This document shows, in pieces, positions 35,320 through 43,318 of a stretch of 64,000 bases of DNA. Within the stretch, counting starts at the first letter, position 1, and each line of letters starts with the position of its first letter. A model generated the notes under the pieces. The model did no database searches. It was not told the DNA's origin and worked only from the letters and a program-made list of their open reading frames with translations. This DNA is from Hafnia paralvei ATCC 29927 (GTDB lineage: Bacteria > Pseudomonadota > Gammaproteobacteria > Enterobacterales > Enterobacteriaceae): contig NZ_LXET01000007.1 in assembly GCF_001655005.1 (NCBI RefSeq), positions 194,303 through 258,302 of the forward strand. Reading direction: 5' to 3'. The translations under genes were made by a program, and so were the position numbers.

Positions 35320-36024
35320 CTAGCTAGAGCTACCGCCAATTCGGCTGTAATAGGCCTGTTTAATTAAACGCTCATCCAGCAACACATTGACCAGATTATC
35401 CAGATCGTCGGCAGAAACAGAGGCTGGGATCAGCGAAACGGTGATTTCGACATCGTCGTCACCGAAGGGCTCGACGTCCAAATGTGACATAAAGCAGTTC
35501 TCGGCTTTTAGCGTTTTCTTGACCAGAGAGAGGGCTTCTCGTTGATCGTTTTCTAAGGCGATAACGCAGATTTCATAGGTTGCATCACCGTGTTCATCGG
35601 TAAGCGGCTGGCGGTTGATCATATTGACCATAGGGCGCAGCAGGGTATTGGATGCCACAACAAAAAATGTTGCCATGCAGGCATCGGCAATCATTCCCGC
35701 TCCTGCACAGGCTCCGACGGCGGCAGATCCCCACAAGGTTGCTGCGGTATTAAGACCGCGGATGTTTAACCCCTCTTTCATAATCGTACCGGCACCCAGA
35801 AAACCAACGCCGGAGACGACGTAGGAAATCACGCGGACGGCCCCACCGGCGCCATCAATGCTCATTGCCAGATGCACGAAAATGGCGGCGCTAGTAGCAA
35901 CCAGCGTATTGGTACGCAGTCCCGCGGTGCGCTGACGATACTGGCGCTCGTAGCCAATAATGGCTCCTAATAAAAAAGCGACCAGCAAAATAGTGAATGT
36001 TTCATAATGCAGAGTGAAGTTCAT
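35320..36024 (-). CDS. MgtC/SapB-family inner-membrane protein
   Basis: The 234-residue protein has several membrane helices in the first 140 residues with the MgtC signatures GYERQYRQRTAGLRTNTLV and VRVISYVVSGVGFLGAGTIMKEG. A soluble ACT-like C-terminal domain (about 150-230) follows. In Salmonella, MgtC is made at low magnesium under PhoP and restrains the F1F0 ATP synthase; family members support growth at low magnesium and in macrophages. No mgtB ATPase lies next to it. A leader of about 430 bases with a short peptide and a terminator-like hairpin precedes it. Confidence 0.88.
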   Translation of the reverse strand: MNFTLHYETFTILLVAFLLGAIIGYERQYRQRTAGLRTNTLVATSAAIFVHLAMSIDGAGGAVRVISYVVSGVGFLGAGTIMKEGLNIRGLNTAATLWGSAAVGACAGAGMIADACMATFFVVASNTLLRPMVNMINRQPLTDEHGDATYEICVIALENDQREALSLVKKTLKAENCFMSHLDVEPFGDDDVEITVSLIPASVSADDLDNLVNVLLDERLIKQAYYSRIGGSSS

Positions 36025-36303
36025 GTTAAAAGCCTCAGAATTTAGCTCTGCTTGTTAGTAACGGAAATAATTTTATTTTGCTGGTGGAGTGAGTTTTAAC
36101 TCGACTCGCAGCAGGTGCGAATGAATAACACTATCGCCGTTGCGAATAAGCAGAAAATAAGATGTAGAGCCCCATCAGAATTAAATCTGATTAATGGCCA
36201 CACGTTTTTTTGAGGCGTGTTAATTCAACGAGGCATGATACGCACGCAAGCGTAAGCCTGAACAATGAAGCTGCGGTGATGTTCTACGGAGAAGACTCTA
36301 AGA

Positions 36304-36346
36304 GAAAAATAACACCACATCCTTTGTCTATGCAGGATGTGAGGTG
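36304..36346 (-). terminator. Attenuator-like hairpin in the mgtC leader
   Basis: Read on the minus strand, CACC-(TC bulge)-ACATCC pairs with GGATGTGGTG (plus-strand arms 36335-36346 and 36313-36322), followed by TTATTTTT. It lies about 20 bases after the leader-peptide stop and 280 bases before mgtC, so it looks like a conditional intrinsic terminator. Confidence 0.6.
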
Positions 36347-36366
36347 GACATTATCACATCATGCGA

Positions 36367-36408
36367 TTAGTTGAGAGGAACACGCCGTCTCGGTCTATCG
36401 TTGTCCAT
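36367..36408 (-). CDS. MgtL-like 13-residue leader peptide upstream of mgtC
   Basis: A minus-strand ATG at 36408 with AGGAAA just upstream opens 13 codons, MDNDRPRRRVPLN, then TAA. Acidic residues near the start, then proline and an RRR run, resemble E. coli/Salmonella MgtL ([17 protein letters not shown]), the leader peptide of mgtA. In MgtL, acidic and proline codons destabilise ribosomes at low magnesium and so control transcription of the gene downstream. The peptide precedes the hairpin at 36304-36346. Translation is inferred from the start context and similarity, not shown. Confidence 0.6.
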   Translation of the reverse strand: MDNDRPRRRVPLN

Positions 36409-36461
36409 GTTATTTCCTATGTTTGAGAAGAAAAAATAGGTACTCAATTAATATTATGTGG

Positions 36462-36496
36462 ATTTTAATTTATTAACCTTGAACGTCAACTAAACA
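36462..36496 (-). promoter_or_regulatory. PhoP-box-like promoter of mgtC leader
   Basis: On the minus strand TGTTTA-GTTGA-CGTTCA (36496 to 36480) resembles the PhoP direct repeat (T/G)GTTTA-N5-(T/G)GTTTA, with two mismatches in the second half. Twelve bases downstream is TAAAAT (36467-36462), the usual distance to a PhoP-dependent -10 box. The predicted start near 36455 gives a leader of about 430 bases. Confidence 0.6.
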
Positions 36497-36503
36497 ATAA
36501 AGC

Positions 36504-36531
36504 AAATGGGCCGTGAATATACGGCCCATTT
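36504..36531 (-). terminator. Terminator of the DcuC-type transporter gene
   Basis: AAATGGGCCGT (36504-36514) pairs with ACGGCCCATTT (36521-36531) around a 6-base loop. On the minus strand a T-rich tract (GCTTTATTG) follows. It lies 19 bases after the transporter stop codon. Confidence 0.75.
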
Positions 36532-36549
36532 AAAAATAGCGCTGTGCGA

Positions 36550-37806
36550 TTAAATTAAAATAATGAGTAAAACTAACCCAATCAACATAACCGGCGCAGT
36601 GCGCTTAATGAGCTCAATAGGAGACACCCCAGCCATGCCAGCGACCACAATAGCCGCAGCGGAGAGCGGGGAAGCTGTGCGCCCTAAATAGCTGGCAAAT
36701 GCGGCAGCGGTTCCAAGATTGGTTGGGTTCATGCCAAATTCAGCGGCGTGCGGGGTGATAGCTTCGTTGAACGCATAAGCTGTTGCATCACCGGAGCCGA
36801 TCACGACGGCCATCAAGAATGGGCCGATAGTGCCACCAAAACGAGCGGCTTCTGGGAAATCAATCAGTGCACTTTTGGCTGCGTCGATGAGCCCAACTGA
36901 AGTGAGTCCAGCAACGAAAACACCGGCGCAGATAATAATGCCAAACACGTCGCTGTAGGCTTTACCCATTCCGTCAAAGAAGGCAGGAACGACTTTGCCA
37001 GGATGGGTTCGCGTCACGGCTAGAGTCGCTAATACGCCCCACATCACAGCCTGTGGAACGCCCATTTTTAACCAGCTTACGCCGCCAAACGCACCCAGCA
37101 TCAATAGTGCGATAGGTACTAGAGGCATTAACGCCGCCAGCACGTTGATTGGGCCTTCCTGCGGATCTTCAGCATCCAAGCGTGAATGATATCCTTTGTG
37201 CTCTTTGCGCAATATGGCGGTGATGGTCATACCGACCATGATAATCAATCCGAGCCACACAACGGTCATGACGCGATCGCCGATGATATTCATCACATCG
37301 CCGCCGACGATCTTGGCCACGAGCGCCATGTGCGGGCTCCCAGGATTGAGCAGACTGGCACCGAAGGTTCCTGCGAGTACGGATGCGGCGGCCATCACTG
37401 GATGAATGCCCGCAGCCAGCTGTAGAGGGATCATGGTGATCCCCGCGGCGGCGGCTGCACCGGCGGCGCTGGGTAGCGCGAGCTGAACGAAAGTGGTAAG
37501 TAAAATGGTGCCCGGAATAAGAAAAAGACCGACGTGCTTTAACGGTGCGCTTAGCAGGCGAACGAGGTGGCGGTCGCAACCGGTGAACTTCATGACGGTT
37601 GCAAATCCGATGGCGGATAAGATGGCCTGAATTAACCCTTCGGAGACCATTTTTTCTGCAAAGCTATTCATTGCAGCCATGGGTTCAAGAGAAATTAAGC
37701 ACATCAGCATGCCGGAAAACAGCAGCACGGTGCGGGTATCCTGCTTTTTAATCAGCAGCACGATGGTTAATAACAGAATTATTACGCCAGCAGTTATGGT
37801 CAACAT
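36550..37806 (-). CDS. DcuC-family C4-dicarboxylate-type transporter
   Basis: A 418-residue protein with about 11-12 hydrophobic helices. Family features include the repeated AGAAAAAGITMIPLQLAAGIHPVMAA and LLNPGSPHMALVAK segments, and SGDATAYAFNEAITPHA with SYLGRTASPLSAAAIVVAGMAG in the second half. DcuC proteins export succinate or exchange C4-dicarboxylates in anaerobic growth, but many relatives carry other anions. The next gene upstream on the same strand, 15 bases away, encodes an adenosine-deaminase-like enzyme, so the real substrate may be a purine-related or other metabolite. It ends with a clear terminator. Confidence 0.75.
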   Translation of the reverse strand: MLTITAGVIILLLTIVLLIKKQDTRTVLLFSGMLMCLISLEPMAAMNSFAEKMVSEGLIQAILSAIGFATVMKFTGCDRHLVRLLSAPLKHVGLFLIPGTILLTTFVQLALPSAAGAAAAAGITMIPLQLAAGIHPVMAAASVLAGTFGASLLNPGSPHMALVAKIVGGDVMNIIGDRVMTVVWLGLIIMVGMTITAILRKEHKGYHSRLDAEDPQEGPINVLAALMPLVPIALLMLGAFGGVSWLKMGVPQAVMWGVLATLAVTRTHPGKVVPAFFDGMGKAYSDVFGIIICAGVFVAGLTSVGLIDAAKSALIDFPEAARFGGTIGPFLMAVVIGSGDATAYAFNEAITPHAAEFGMNPTNLGTAAAFASYLGRTASPLSAAAIVVAGMAGVSPIELIKRTAPVMLIGLVLLIILI

Positions 37807-37821
37807 GGAATTTTCTCGATG

Positions 37822-38940
37822 CTATGCCGTGTGTGGACGATGATAGGAAATATGTTGTGCCGCATTGATGTGCGGTTCTTGGTTTAGCTTGCTGCGCAGC
37901 GTGTCGAATTCTTCTGCCCAGCTTTGCCGCCACTGCTGCTTAATCTTTTCTGGCTGCCAGCAGGCATCAATACCGTTTAGCATTAGCTGGCGAACGCCGT
38001 CGAGGTCGAAGCCAAACTCTTCCACCATCACGCGATAACATTCGGCACCGTTGGTGTTATGCATATGCCAGTCGTCGGTTGCGGGAATAATATTCATCCC
38101 CGCTAACGCCATGTGGCGAATCGGATGGTTTTGTCGCCATTGAGATGCATCAGGCCATTTTTTCAGGTAGTAGGTATTGCTTGGCACCACGGTAAAGGGC
38201 ACGTTTTCGCGCACGCAGCGAGCCGTTAGCTCTGGATTATCCAGCACGGTGTAACCATGATCGATACGTTCCAGATGAATTAAATCCAAACCGGTTTCGA
38301 CGTTACGCCAGTGTAGGCCGAACTCGGAACAGTGCCCCGTCAAACGCAGTCCACCTTGTTTCGCTTTGCGATAGGCTTTCCAGAAGTGCTCAATAGGCGC
38401 GTCATTTTCTTTGTAATCAATACCTATTCCGGGGACCAGTGGATGAGGGTATTGCAGCACGGCCTCAACCATGGCGACGGCTTCTTCGGGCGACTTTTCA
38501 CGGTTAATGGAAGGGATAAACAGCGCACGAATGTCCCATTGCTCAGCCGCTTTCTGCATGGCTGCGCTCATTGCTTCTGTGACTTCAGCGTAGGTCAGTG
38601 CGGTGTCTGAGGGATTCCAGAACAGCTCCAGATGGCGAATACCGGTTGCAGCGGCATCCTCGGCCACTTCATAGGTCACTCGATAGTAATCTTCGGCGCT
38701 GCGTAGCAGAGGATATAAAAAGTTAAGTGCGGCGATGCCGCCTTTAACGACGCTGGTTTCATGTTGATAACGGCGGTAATAGCTTTTGGCTTCTGCTTCC
38801 GTGAGAGGAACGCCATATTTTTGCGCCAAATCCAGCATAGTGGCTAAACGCACGCCGCCCAACAAATGATAATGGAGATCCACTTTAGGGAATGTGGTGA
38901 AGAACTCAGTCAAAGTAATCGTTTGCGTAGACGGTGTCAT
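37822..38940 (-). CDS. Adenosine-deaminase-family amidohydrolase
   Basis: A 372-residue metal-dependent TIM-barrel hydrolase. Zinc ligands and catalytic residues of the family are in place: H23 and H25 (DLHYH), H203 and E206 (GHCSE, where Add has HAGE), H228 (RIDHG), and D289-D290 (ATDD). After TDD it has Trp where classical adenosine deaminases have Pro, and it carries insertions relative to E. coli Add (333 residues). It may deaminate adenosine, adenine or a modified purine. It forms a likely two-gene operon with the DcuC-type transporter, next to a LysR regulator. Confidence 0.75.
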   Translation of the reverse strand: MTPSTQTITLTEFFTTFPKVDLHYHLLGGVRLATMLDLAQKYGVPLTEAEAKSYYRRYQHETSVVKGGIAALNFLYPLLRSAEDYYRVTYEVAEDAAATGIRHLELFWNPSDTALTYAEVTEAMSAAMQKAAEQWDIRALFIPSINREKSPEEAVAMVEAVLQYPHPLVPGIGIDYKENDAPIEHFWKAYRKAKQGGLRLTGHCSEFGLHWRNVETGLDLIHLERIDHGYTVLDNPELTARCVRENVPFTVVPSNTYYLKKWPDASQWRQNHPIRHMALAGMNIIPATDDWHMHNTNGAECYRVMVEEFGFDLDGVRQLMLNGIDACWQPEKIKQQWRQSWAEEFDTLRSKLNQEPHINAAQHISYHRPHTA

Positions 38941-39069
38941 GAGAGGCGCTCATCGGCAAAAAAGAAAACGCCATCATAAGTAAAGCGCCACTGAGGGGGA
39001 AATGCTATTCCGGCACAGGCAGATACATTTAGGCATCATATTTCAGGATGCGTGGTATTACGTCTAGGT

Positions 39070-39981
39070 TTAGTGGTGTAAAGGTGCCCAAAACGTTTTG
39101 CCGAGAGCAATCCGCTGTGAAAGGCTTTGCCAAAAGGCTTCGGCGCGCTGGTGCAGTTGTGCCTGATTGCGGTAGAGACGGATTTGATAGGGAATATGCC
39201 AGCGTTTGCGATCTACGGCGATCAGTTTTCCCTGTTTGAGTTCGTCTTCAATCTGGCAGTCCGGTAGCCACGCTAGCCCCTTGCCGCGTAATGCCATTTG
39301 GCGGTGCAGATCGCATAGTGAAGATTCAAATACGGGCTGACAGGCAAAAGGTTGCTGCGGCATCAAGCGTTCCACCATGCGCGCGCTGTAGGAGTCTGGT
39401 GAATAGCGCAAGTAGGGCATGGGTTGGTGGTTATTTTCATCTGGGGTAAATAGTGGCTGCCCATGATTATCGGCGGCGCTAACCAACAACAGCTCCCCTT
39501 TGCCTAACAACAAGTTGGTAAACGGAGGTTGGAGTAGAGCGTGGGTGTCGAAGGCCAAGAGAAAATCGCTAGCGCCTTCAATTAAGGATTCAACGGCAAA
39601 ATCTACGCGTAAAATATCGACTGAAAAAGGCGTGGTGTGATCGATTTGCTCGATTAAATCCAGTAAGAAGGGCGATGACAGCGAGTGCGGTGCACAGAAA
39701 CGGACAGGATTGATCATCTCAGACGGAAGGCCATTCATTTTCTGAATGCCTTCTTGTAGCTGGTTTACCATGCTGTGAGCGATTAAGCGAAATTGATAGC
39801 CAGCAGGGGTTAACGTTACCGGCGTTGAACTGCGATCGACCAGTTTCTGGCCTACGCTTTCTTCTAATGCACGGATGTGACGGCCAAAAGCAGGCTGAGT
39901 GATGTTACGCCGCTGGGCTGCTCGTGAGAAATTACGCAGTTCTGCGAGCGCCAAAAAATCCTCTAACCAGCCGGTATCCAT
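39070..39981 (-). CDS. LysR-family regulator related to HypT (YjiE)
   Basis: The 303-residue regulator has a winged helix-turn-helix at about residues 1-60 (FLALAELRNFSRAAQRRNITQPAFGRHIRALEESVG) and a periplasmic-binding-like effector domain. Its phrases LADFLL-type FDTHAL, LRYSPDSYSARMVERL and GKGLAWLPDCQIEDELKQGKLI run parallel to E. coli HypT/YjiE, a hypochlorite-responsive regulator. In E. coli yjiE lies next to iadA-yjiG-yjiH; here it is 129 bases upstream of the deaminase and transporter pair on the same strand. It may control that pair. Orthology with HypT is not certain. Confidence 0.75.
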   Translation of the reverse strand: MDTGWLEDFLALAELRNFSRAAQRRNITQPAFGRHIRALEESVGQKLVDRSSTPVTLTPAGYQFRLIAHSMVNQLQEGIQKMNGLPSEMINPVRFCAPHSLSSPFLLDLIEQIDHTTPFSVDILRVDFAVESLIEGASDFLLAFDTHALLQPPFTNLLLGKGELLLVSAADNHGQPLFTPDENNHQPMPYLRYSPDSYSARMVERLMPQQPFACQPVFESSLCDLHRQMALRGKGLAWLPDCQIEDELKQGKLIAVDRKRWHIPYQIRLYRNQAQLHQRAEAFWQSLSQRIALGKTFWAPLHH

Positions 39982-40709
39982 CAGTGAGTATCCCTTTGTG
40001 TGTTGTGCTGTTTATCTAGTTTTTCAGTATACCTATTTGTCATTTCCCAAGCATATATCCCTCATACGCAAAGTGACACGTGCATTGGCTATGTGCTTTC
40101 ACTTTAGTCATCCTTTTGCCACGTGACTCAGAGGGGGCTCGTTTTTTGTCCTGCAACTTGAATTAATTAGGTTAGAAATGGCTACAGAACAATTGAATAA
40201 AAACATCTTATTTGTGCCTAAATATTTTAGTCACTTAAATTATTACTATTACTTCTGAGAATAACCTCACTATTAAAGATGATTATCTCTGTTGTATTTA
40301 TCTCACCAAGCTGGCATTTATGAATGACGGGCTAGAAATGACTGACTGAAATGCAAATCACTTGCACCTATACCCGACAGACATCAAGTGGCAGAAGCGT
40401 TAGCCGCGGTTGTTCACCCGAGTAACATCGTTTTTATGCTGCTAGGGATGTGACGATTGCTGTTGCTTTGCAACTCGAATTATTTTGGGTATATACGCAA
40501 AAATTTGTGCGGTTTCGCTCACTCTAAATTTGGGCGAAATAGAAAATCTCAGAGAGGAAATAGGCCAATCGCTATTTATCCAAACATATTGGGATCCTTA
40601 TAAGGCAACGAATGCCGCGATGGATTCAGTATGAATAGGGGAAAGAAGCGTAATAAAAGCAGCCAAGATTTGGTTTTGATTCATTTTTGCATACACGGGA
40701 GATAATTAC
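39982..40709. other. Long spacer with repeat-like elements
   Basis: These 728 bases contain no credible gene. They hold an ERIC-like element (40369-40493) and a half-element at about 40149-40175 (CTGCAACTTGAATTAATTAGG). They should also contain the promoters of the LysR gene and of the first 205-residue paralogue; AGGGGAAAGAAG and GGGAGATAATT lie just before that gene. Confidence 0.5.
40369..40493. repeat. Intergenic repeat with TATACCC/GGGTATA ends
   Basis: A 125-base segment begins TATACCCGACAG and ends GCAACTCGAATTATTTTGGGTATA-like (the last 20 bases are AACTCGAATTATTTTGGGTA plus TA). The short terminal inverted repeat and the right end match the common enterobacterial ERIC-like spacer repeat also seen, more degenerate, at 28345-28446. 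Confidence 0.55.
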
Positions 40710-41327
40710 ATGAACAGTGAAGTTCAGGTAGTGAATAATTTATGGCGTTGGTTGAGCGGCCAGCGTGATCCAATTGGTTATCAACCGGGAAGAGTGTTGC
40801 ATCTCGTCGAGAAGAATCTGCAACCATTTGAATGCAAACGTGTCTCTGATCGTGTGCTGCATGTGGCTTGTCCGCAAGGGCTAGAGGTTGAAGTTGAAGA
40901 GCGGGTGGTTACCAGCTTCAGAAGCTATAGTGTGACCTGCCATTTTCATCTACGTGGTGATACTGGCCTGCAACAACAGATCCATATTCAAGCGAAAAAT
41001 ACCGATATTCTTGGCCGAGGGGATACTCGCTTCAGTGCTAAAACGCATAACGATGACAGCCGCCGCCTCATGGCCGTGCTGGATTGTTATCCTGAAATTA
41101 CCGATGCACTGGATTGTCTGAATTTCCGCCGCCTGAATTTGCGCTCTGAAGCAGGAAAGTGGCAGCTAGAGATAGAACTTTTTGCCGCCACTGAGCTGGT
41201 GGGGCCACGTCCGGTATGCAGCGGCTATCAGCGTCTGCCATACGCGCAGCGTCACCTGATGCTTGACGTGATGCAGATGTTCCAGAAAATGATGGATCGT
41301 GTGACGGTGCAAGGTGTGGCTGCCTAA
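40710..41327 (+). CDS. 205-residue protein of unknown function (probably DUF3156), copy 1
   Basis: The protein opens with W-rich NLWRWLSGQRDPIGYQPG and has no signal peptide or membrane segment. From memory the GYQPG opening and the closing VMQMFQKMMDRV fit the DUF3156 family of gamma-proteobacteria; this needs a search. It aligns without gaps to the protein at 42676-43293, also 205 residues, with 99 identical positions by hand count, the best part being residues 121-160 (LxVLxCYP, LNLxSExGxWxLEIE). Between the two copies lies an EVE-HNH nuclease gene. GGGAGATAATTAC precedes the ATG. No function can be assigned from the sequence. Confidence 0.75.
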   Translation: MNSEVQVVNNLWRWLSGQRDPIGYQPGRVLHLVEKNLQPFECKRVSDRVLHVACPQGLEVEVEERVVTSFRSYSVTCHFHLRGDTGLQQQIHIQAKNTDILGRGDTRFSAKTHNDDSRRLMAVLDCYPEITDALDCLNFRRLNLRSEAGKWQLEIELFAATELVGPRPVCSGYQRLPYAQRHLMLDVMQMFQKMMDRVTVQGVAA

Positions 41328-41358
41328 ACGATTCCACCTATCCAAATTTAGTCCATAG

Positions 41359-41395
41359 CCCCAACATTGATGAACTTGATGTTGGGGTTTTGTTT
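41359..41395 (+). terminator. Terminator after first 205-residue paralogue
   Basis: CCCCAACAT (41359-41367) pairs with ATGTTGGGG (41379-41387), followed by TTTTGTTT. The nuclease downstream therefore probably has its own promoter. Confidence 0.8.
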
Positions 41396-41554
41396 GTGAG
41401 GGGAATTTTTCTCGTGAAGTATTTCTCGTTTTTGGAATCAACTTCGCAAGAACATAGCTATTAGCTAGTTATCTAATATCATTGTTAGCTCTTAACTTAT
41501 TCTTTAGATTGTCTTAATTGATAGGTAAATAATCATTAAGACATCTTAGGGGCG

Positions 41555-42514
41555 ATGATGAGATATTGGTGGGTTAACCATAAACAGACAGTGAAGCACG
41601 AAGTGGATGGCGGTTTTTTATGGTCTCCTAAGACCAAGAAAGGGAATGCTAAAAACCGGTTTTATGACAATCTTTGTATTGCTTCCCCTGGTGATAAAGT
41701 CGTTTCCTACGCGAATAAAATGATTGCCTACGTGGGCGTGGTGACAGATTTTGCAATTAGTGCGTCAAAACCTGAGTTTGGTGCGGCTGGCAAGCTTTGG
41801 GATAATGATGGTTGGCTACTGCCTGTAGATTGGCAAAAGTTTAATGCTCCAGTTAGCCCACTACAAATTCTTGATCAACTTCGACCATGCTTAGAGGTTG
41901 ATGGTATTTTTTCTCCTATCCGTTTAGATAATGCTCATGGTTATCAACATATCTATTTAACTGAAATAGGTAAGCCAGCGTTTGAGGTGGTTTGCGCCGC
42001 AGGTGATGGAACAACATATTTAGAGACTAAAAAAACCCGTGTTGAGCCGATCCCTTTGCGCGAAAAACTTGATGATGAAATAGAGAAGCAGGTTATTGCA
42101 GATAAGGCGCTAAGTGACACAATTAAAGAACAGCTAGTAAAAGCAAGACGAGGCCAAGGTGATTTTCGCCGCAACTTACAAGGCGTCGAGCCTTATTGTC
42201 GCATTACCAAAATTAATACGCCAAGCCTACTGATTGCCAGCCACATCAAGCCGTGGCGCTGTTGTGAAAGTGGTAATGAGCGGCTAGATGGGAATAATGG
42301 ATTATTGCTCGCTCCGCATGTTGATTGGCTTTTTGATAAAGGGCTTATCACTTTTACAGATACTGGCGATGTTCTCGTATCACCGAATATTTCAGAAAAT
42401 GAGCTGAGTAAGCTAGGTTTAGACAATATGAGTAAGCGAAATGTTGGGGCATTTAATGACGAGCAACGTGTTTATCTCGAGTTTCATAGAAACAATATTT
42501 TCCTCAACAAGTAG
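41555..42514 (+). CDS. EVE-HNH nuclease, candidate modification-dependent restriction enzyme
   Basis: The 319-residue protein has an N-terminal EVE (PUA-like) domain at about residues 1-145: YWWVNHKQT, then GGFLWSPK and a GDKVVSYANKMIAYVGVV core. A linker follows at about 150-205, and a C-terminal HNH_2 domain at about 205-290 with CRITKI, ASHIKPW (H230), DGNNGLLL (N247) and PHVDWLFDKG (H255). EVE domains fused to HNH occur in type IV-like enzymes that cut DNA with 5-methylcytosine or related bases. That activity is inferred here. No methyltransferase is adjacent, which fits an enzyme that attacks foreign modified DNA. AGGGG before tandem ATG codons marks the start. It sits between two paralogues of unknown function. 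Confidence 0.82.
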   Translation: MMRYWWVNHKQTVKHEVDGGFLWSPKTKKGNAKNRFYDNLCIASPGDKVVSYANKMIAYVGVVTDFAISASKPEFGAAGKLWDNDGWLLPVDWQKFNAPVSPLQILDQLRPCLEVDGIFSPIRLDNAHGYQHIYLTEIGKPAFEVVCAAGDGTTYLETKKTRVEPIPLREKLDDEIEKQVIADKALSDTIKEQLVKARRGQGDFRRNLQGVEPYCRITKINTPSLLIASHIKPWRCCESGNERLDGNNGLLLAPHVDWLFDKGLITFTDTGDVLVSPNISENELSKLGLDNMSKRNVGAFNDEQRVYLEFHRNNIFLNK

Positions 42515-42675
42515 CTGGCTTTTTCCTCCCCCTATGCCTCTTTTTGTCATTTTAAAATGAGTGTTCATAAATCAGTTGCGGATTGTGTATATTACGCCGC
42601 CAGTTGGCGCGATTACTTCGCATAGCGTTGATGTGAGTGAGGTTGAGGTGGGGGAAATGTTTCGGAGAATGAGTC

Positions 42676-43293
42676 GTGAATAGCGCAGTTCCTTTCTTGA
42701 GTCGTGTCTGGCATTGGATAACAATGCCGCGAGAGCCAGTTGGATATCAGCCGGGACAGATGCTAAAACTGGTTGCGCGCGATTTTCGCCCCTATCCGTG
42801 CGAGCGCCTATCGCTGCGTTGTTTGTCGATCTCTTTACCGCAAGGGATGACGGTTGAGGTACATGAAAAGGCGACCGCGCTGTTTCGTTCTTTTGTGGTT
42901 TGTAGCCATTTTTATATTCAGGGCGTGACCGGTTTACAGCATCCCGTTCGCATGAAAGTGCGCAATGGTAACGTTTTTGGGCAAGGAGGGATTCGGTTTC
43001 GCTGTAAAGCGAAAAACGATGATAGCCAACGCTTGCTGGCCGTATTGAACTGTTATCCGCAGATTTTTACTGCACTAGAGCAGTTGCATTTTCGCCAGCT
43101 AAATCTGTGGTCAGAACAGGGACGCTGGCGATTAGAGATCGAACATTTCGCGGCTTCTGAGGTGATCAGTCAGGTGCCGGTAGAACGCCGTTATCAAAAA
43201 CTGCATCACGAGCAGCGCCAGCAGTTGCTAAATGTGATGCAGATGTTTGAACAACTGATGACCCGAGTTGCTATCGAAGGTGTTGCCGCATAA
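42676..43293 (+). CDS. 205-residue protein of unknown function (probably DUF3156), copy 2
   Basis: This paralogue of the protein at 40710-41327 has exactly the same length and no alignment gaps (99 of 205 identical). The start is GTG with GGAGAATGAG upstream; no ATG gives the matching N-terminus. Shared features: W12/W14, GYQPG at 24-28, PQG near 55, KNDDS/HNDDS near 112-117, LNLxSExGxWxLEIE near 147-157, VMQMF near 191, and GVAA at the end. No signal peptide or membrane helix is seen. At about half identity the duplication is old, so both copies have probably been kept by selection. Confidence 0.73.
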   Translation: MNSAVPFLSRVWHWITMPREPVGYQPGQMLKLVARDFRPYPCERLSLRCLSISLPQGMTVEVHEKATALFRSFVVCSHFYIQGVTGLQHPVRMKVRNGNVFGQGGIRFRCKAKNDDSQRLLAVLNCYPQIFTALEQLHFRQLNLWSEQGRWRLEIEHFAASEVISQVPVERRYQKLHHEQRQQLLNVMQMFEQLMTRVAIEGVAA

Positions 43294-43318
43294 GCAGCAA
43301 CTTCGAATGCATTGAAGA

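Noticed and set aside
37169..37579. 136-codon Arg/His-rich minus-strand frame inside the DcuC-type gene
   Set aside because: Its composition is typical of an out-of-frame shadow, and the transporter frame explains the codon pattern.
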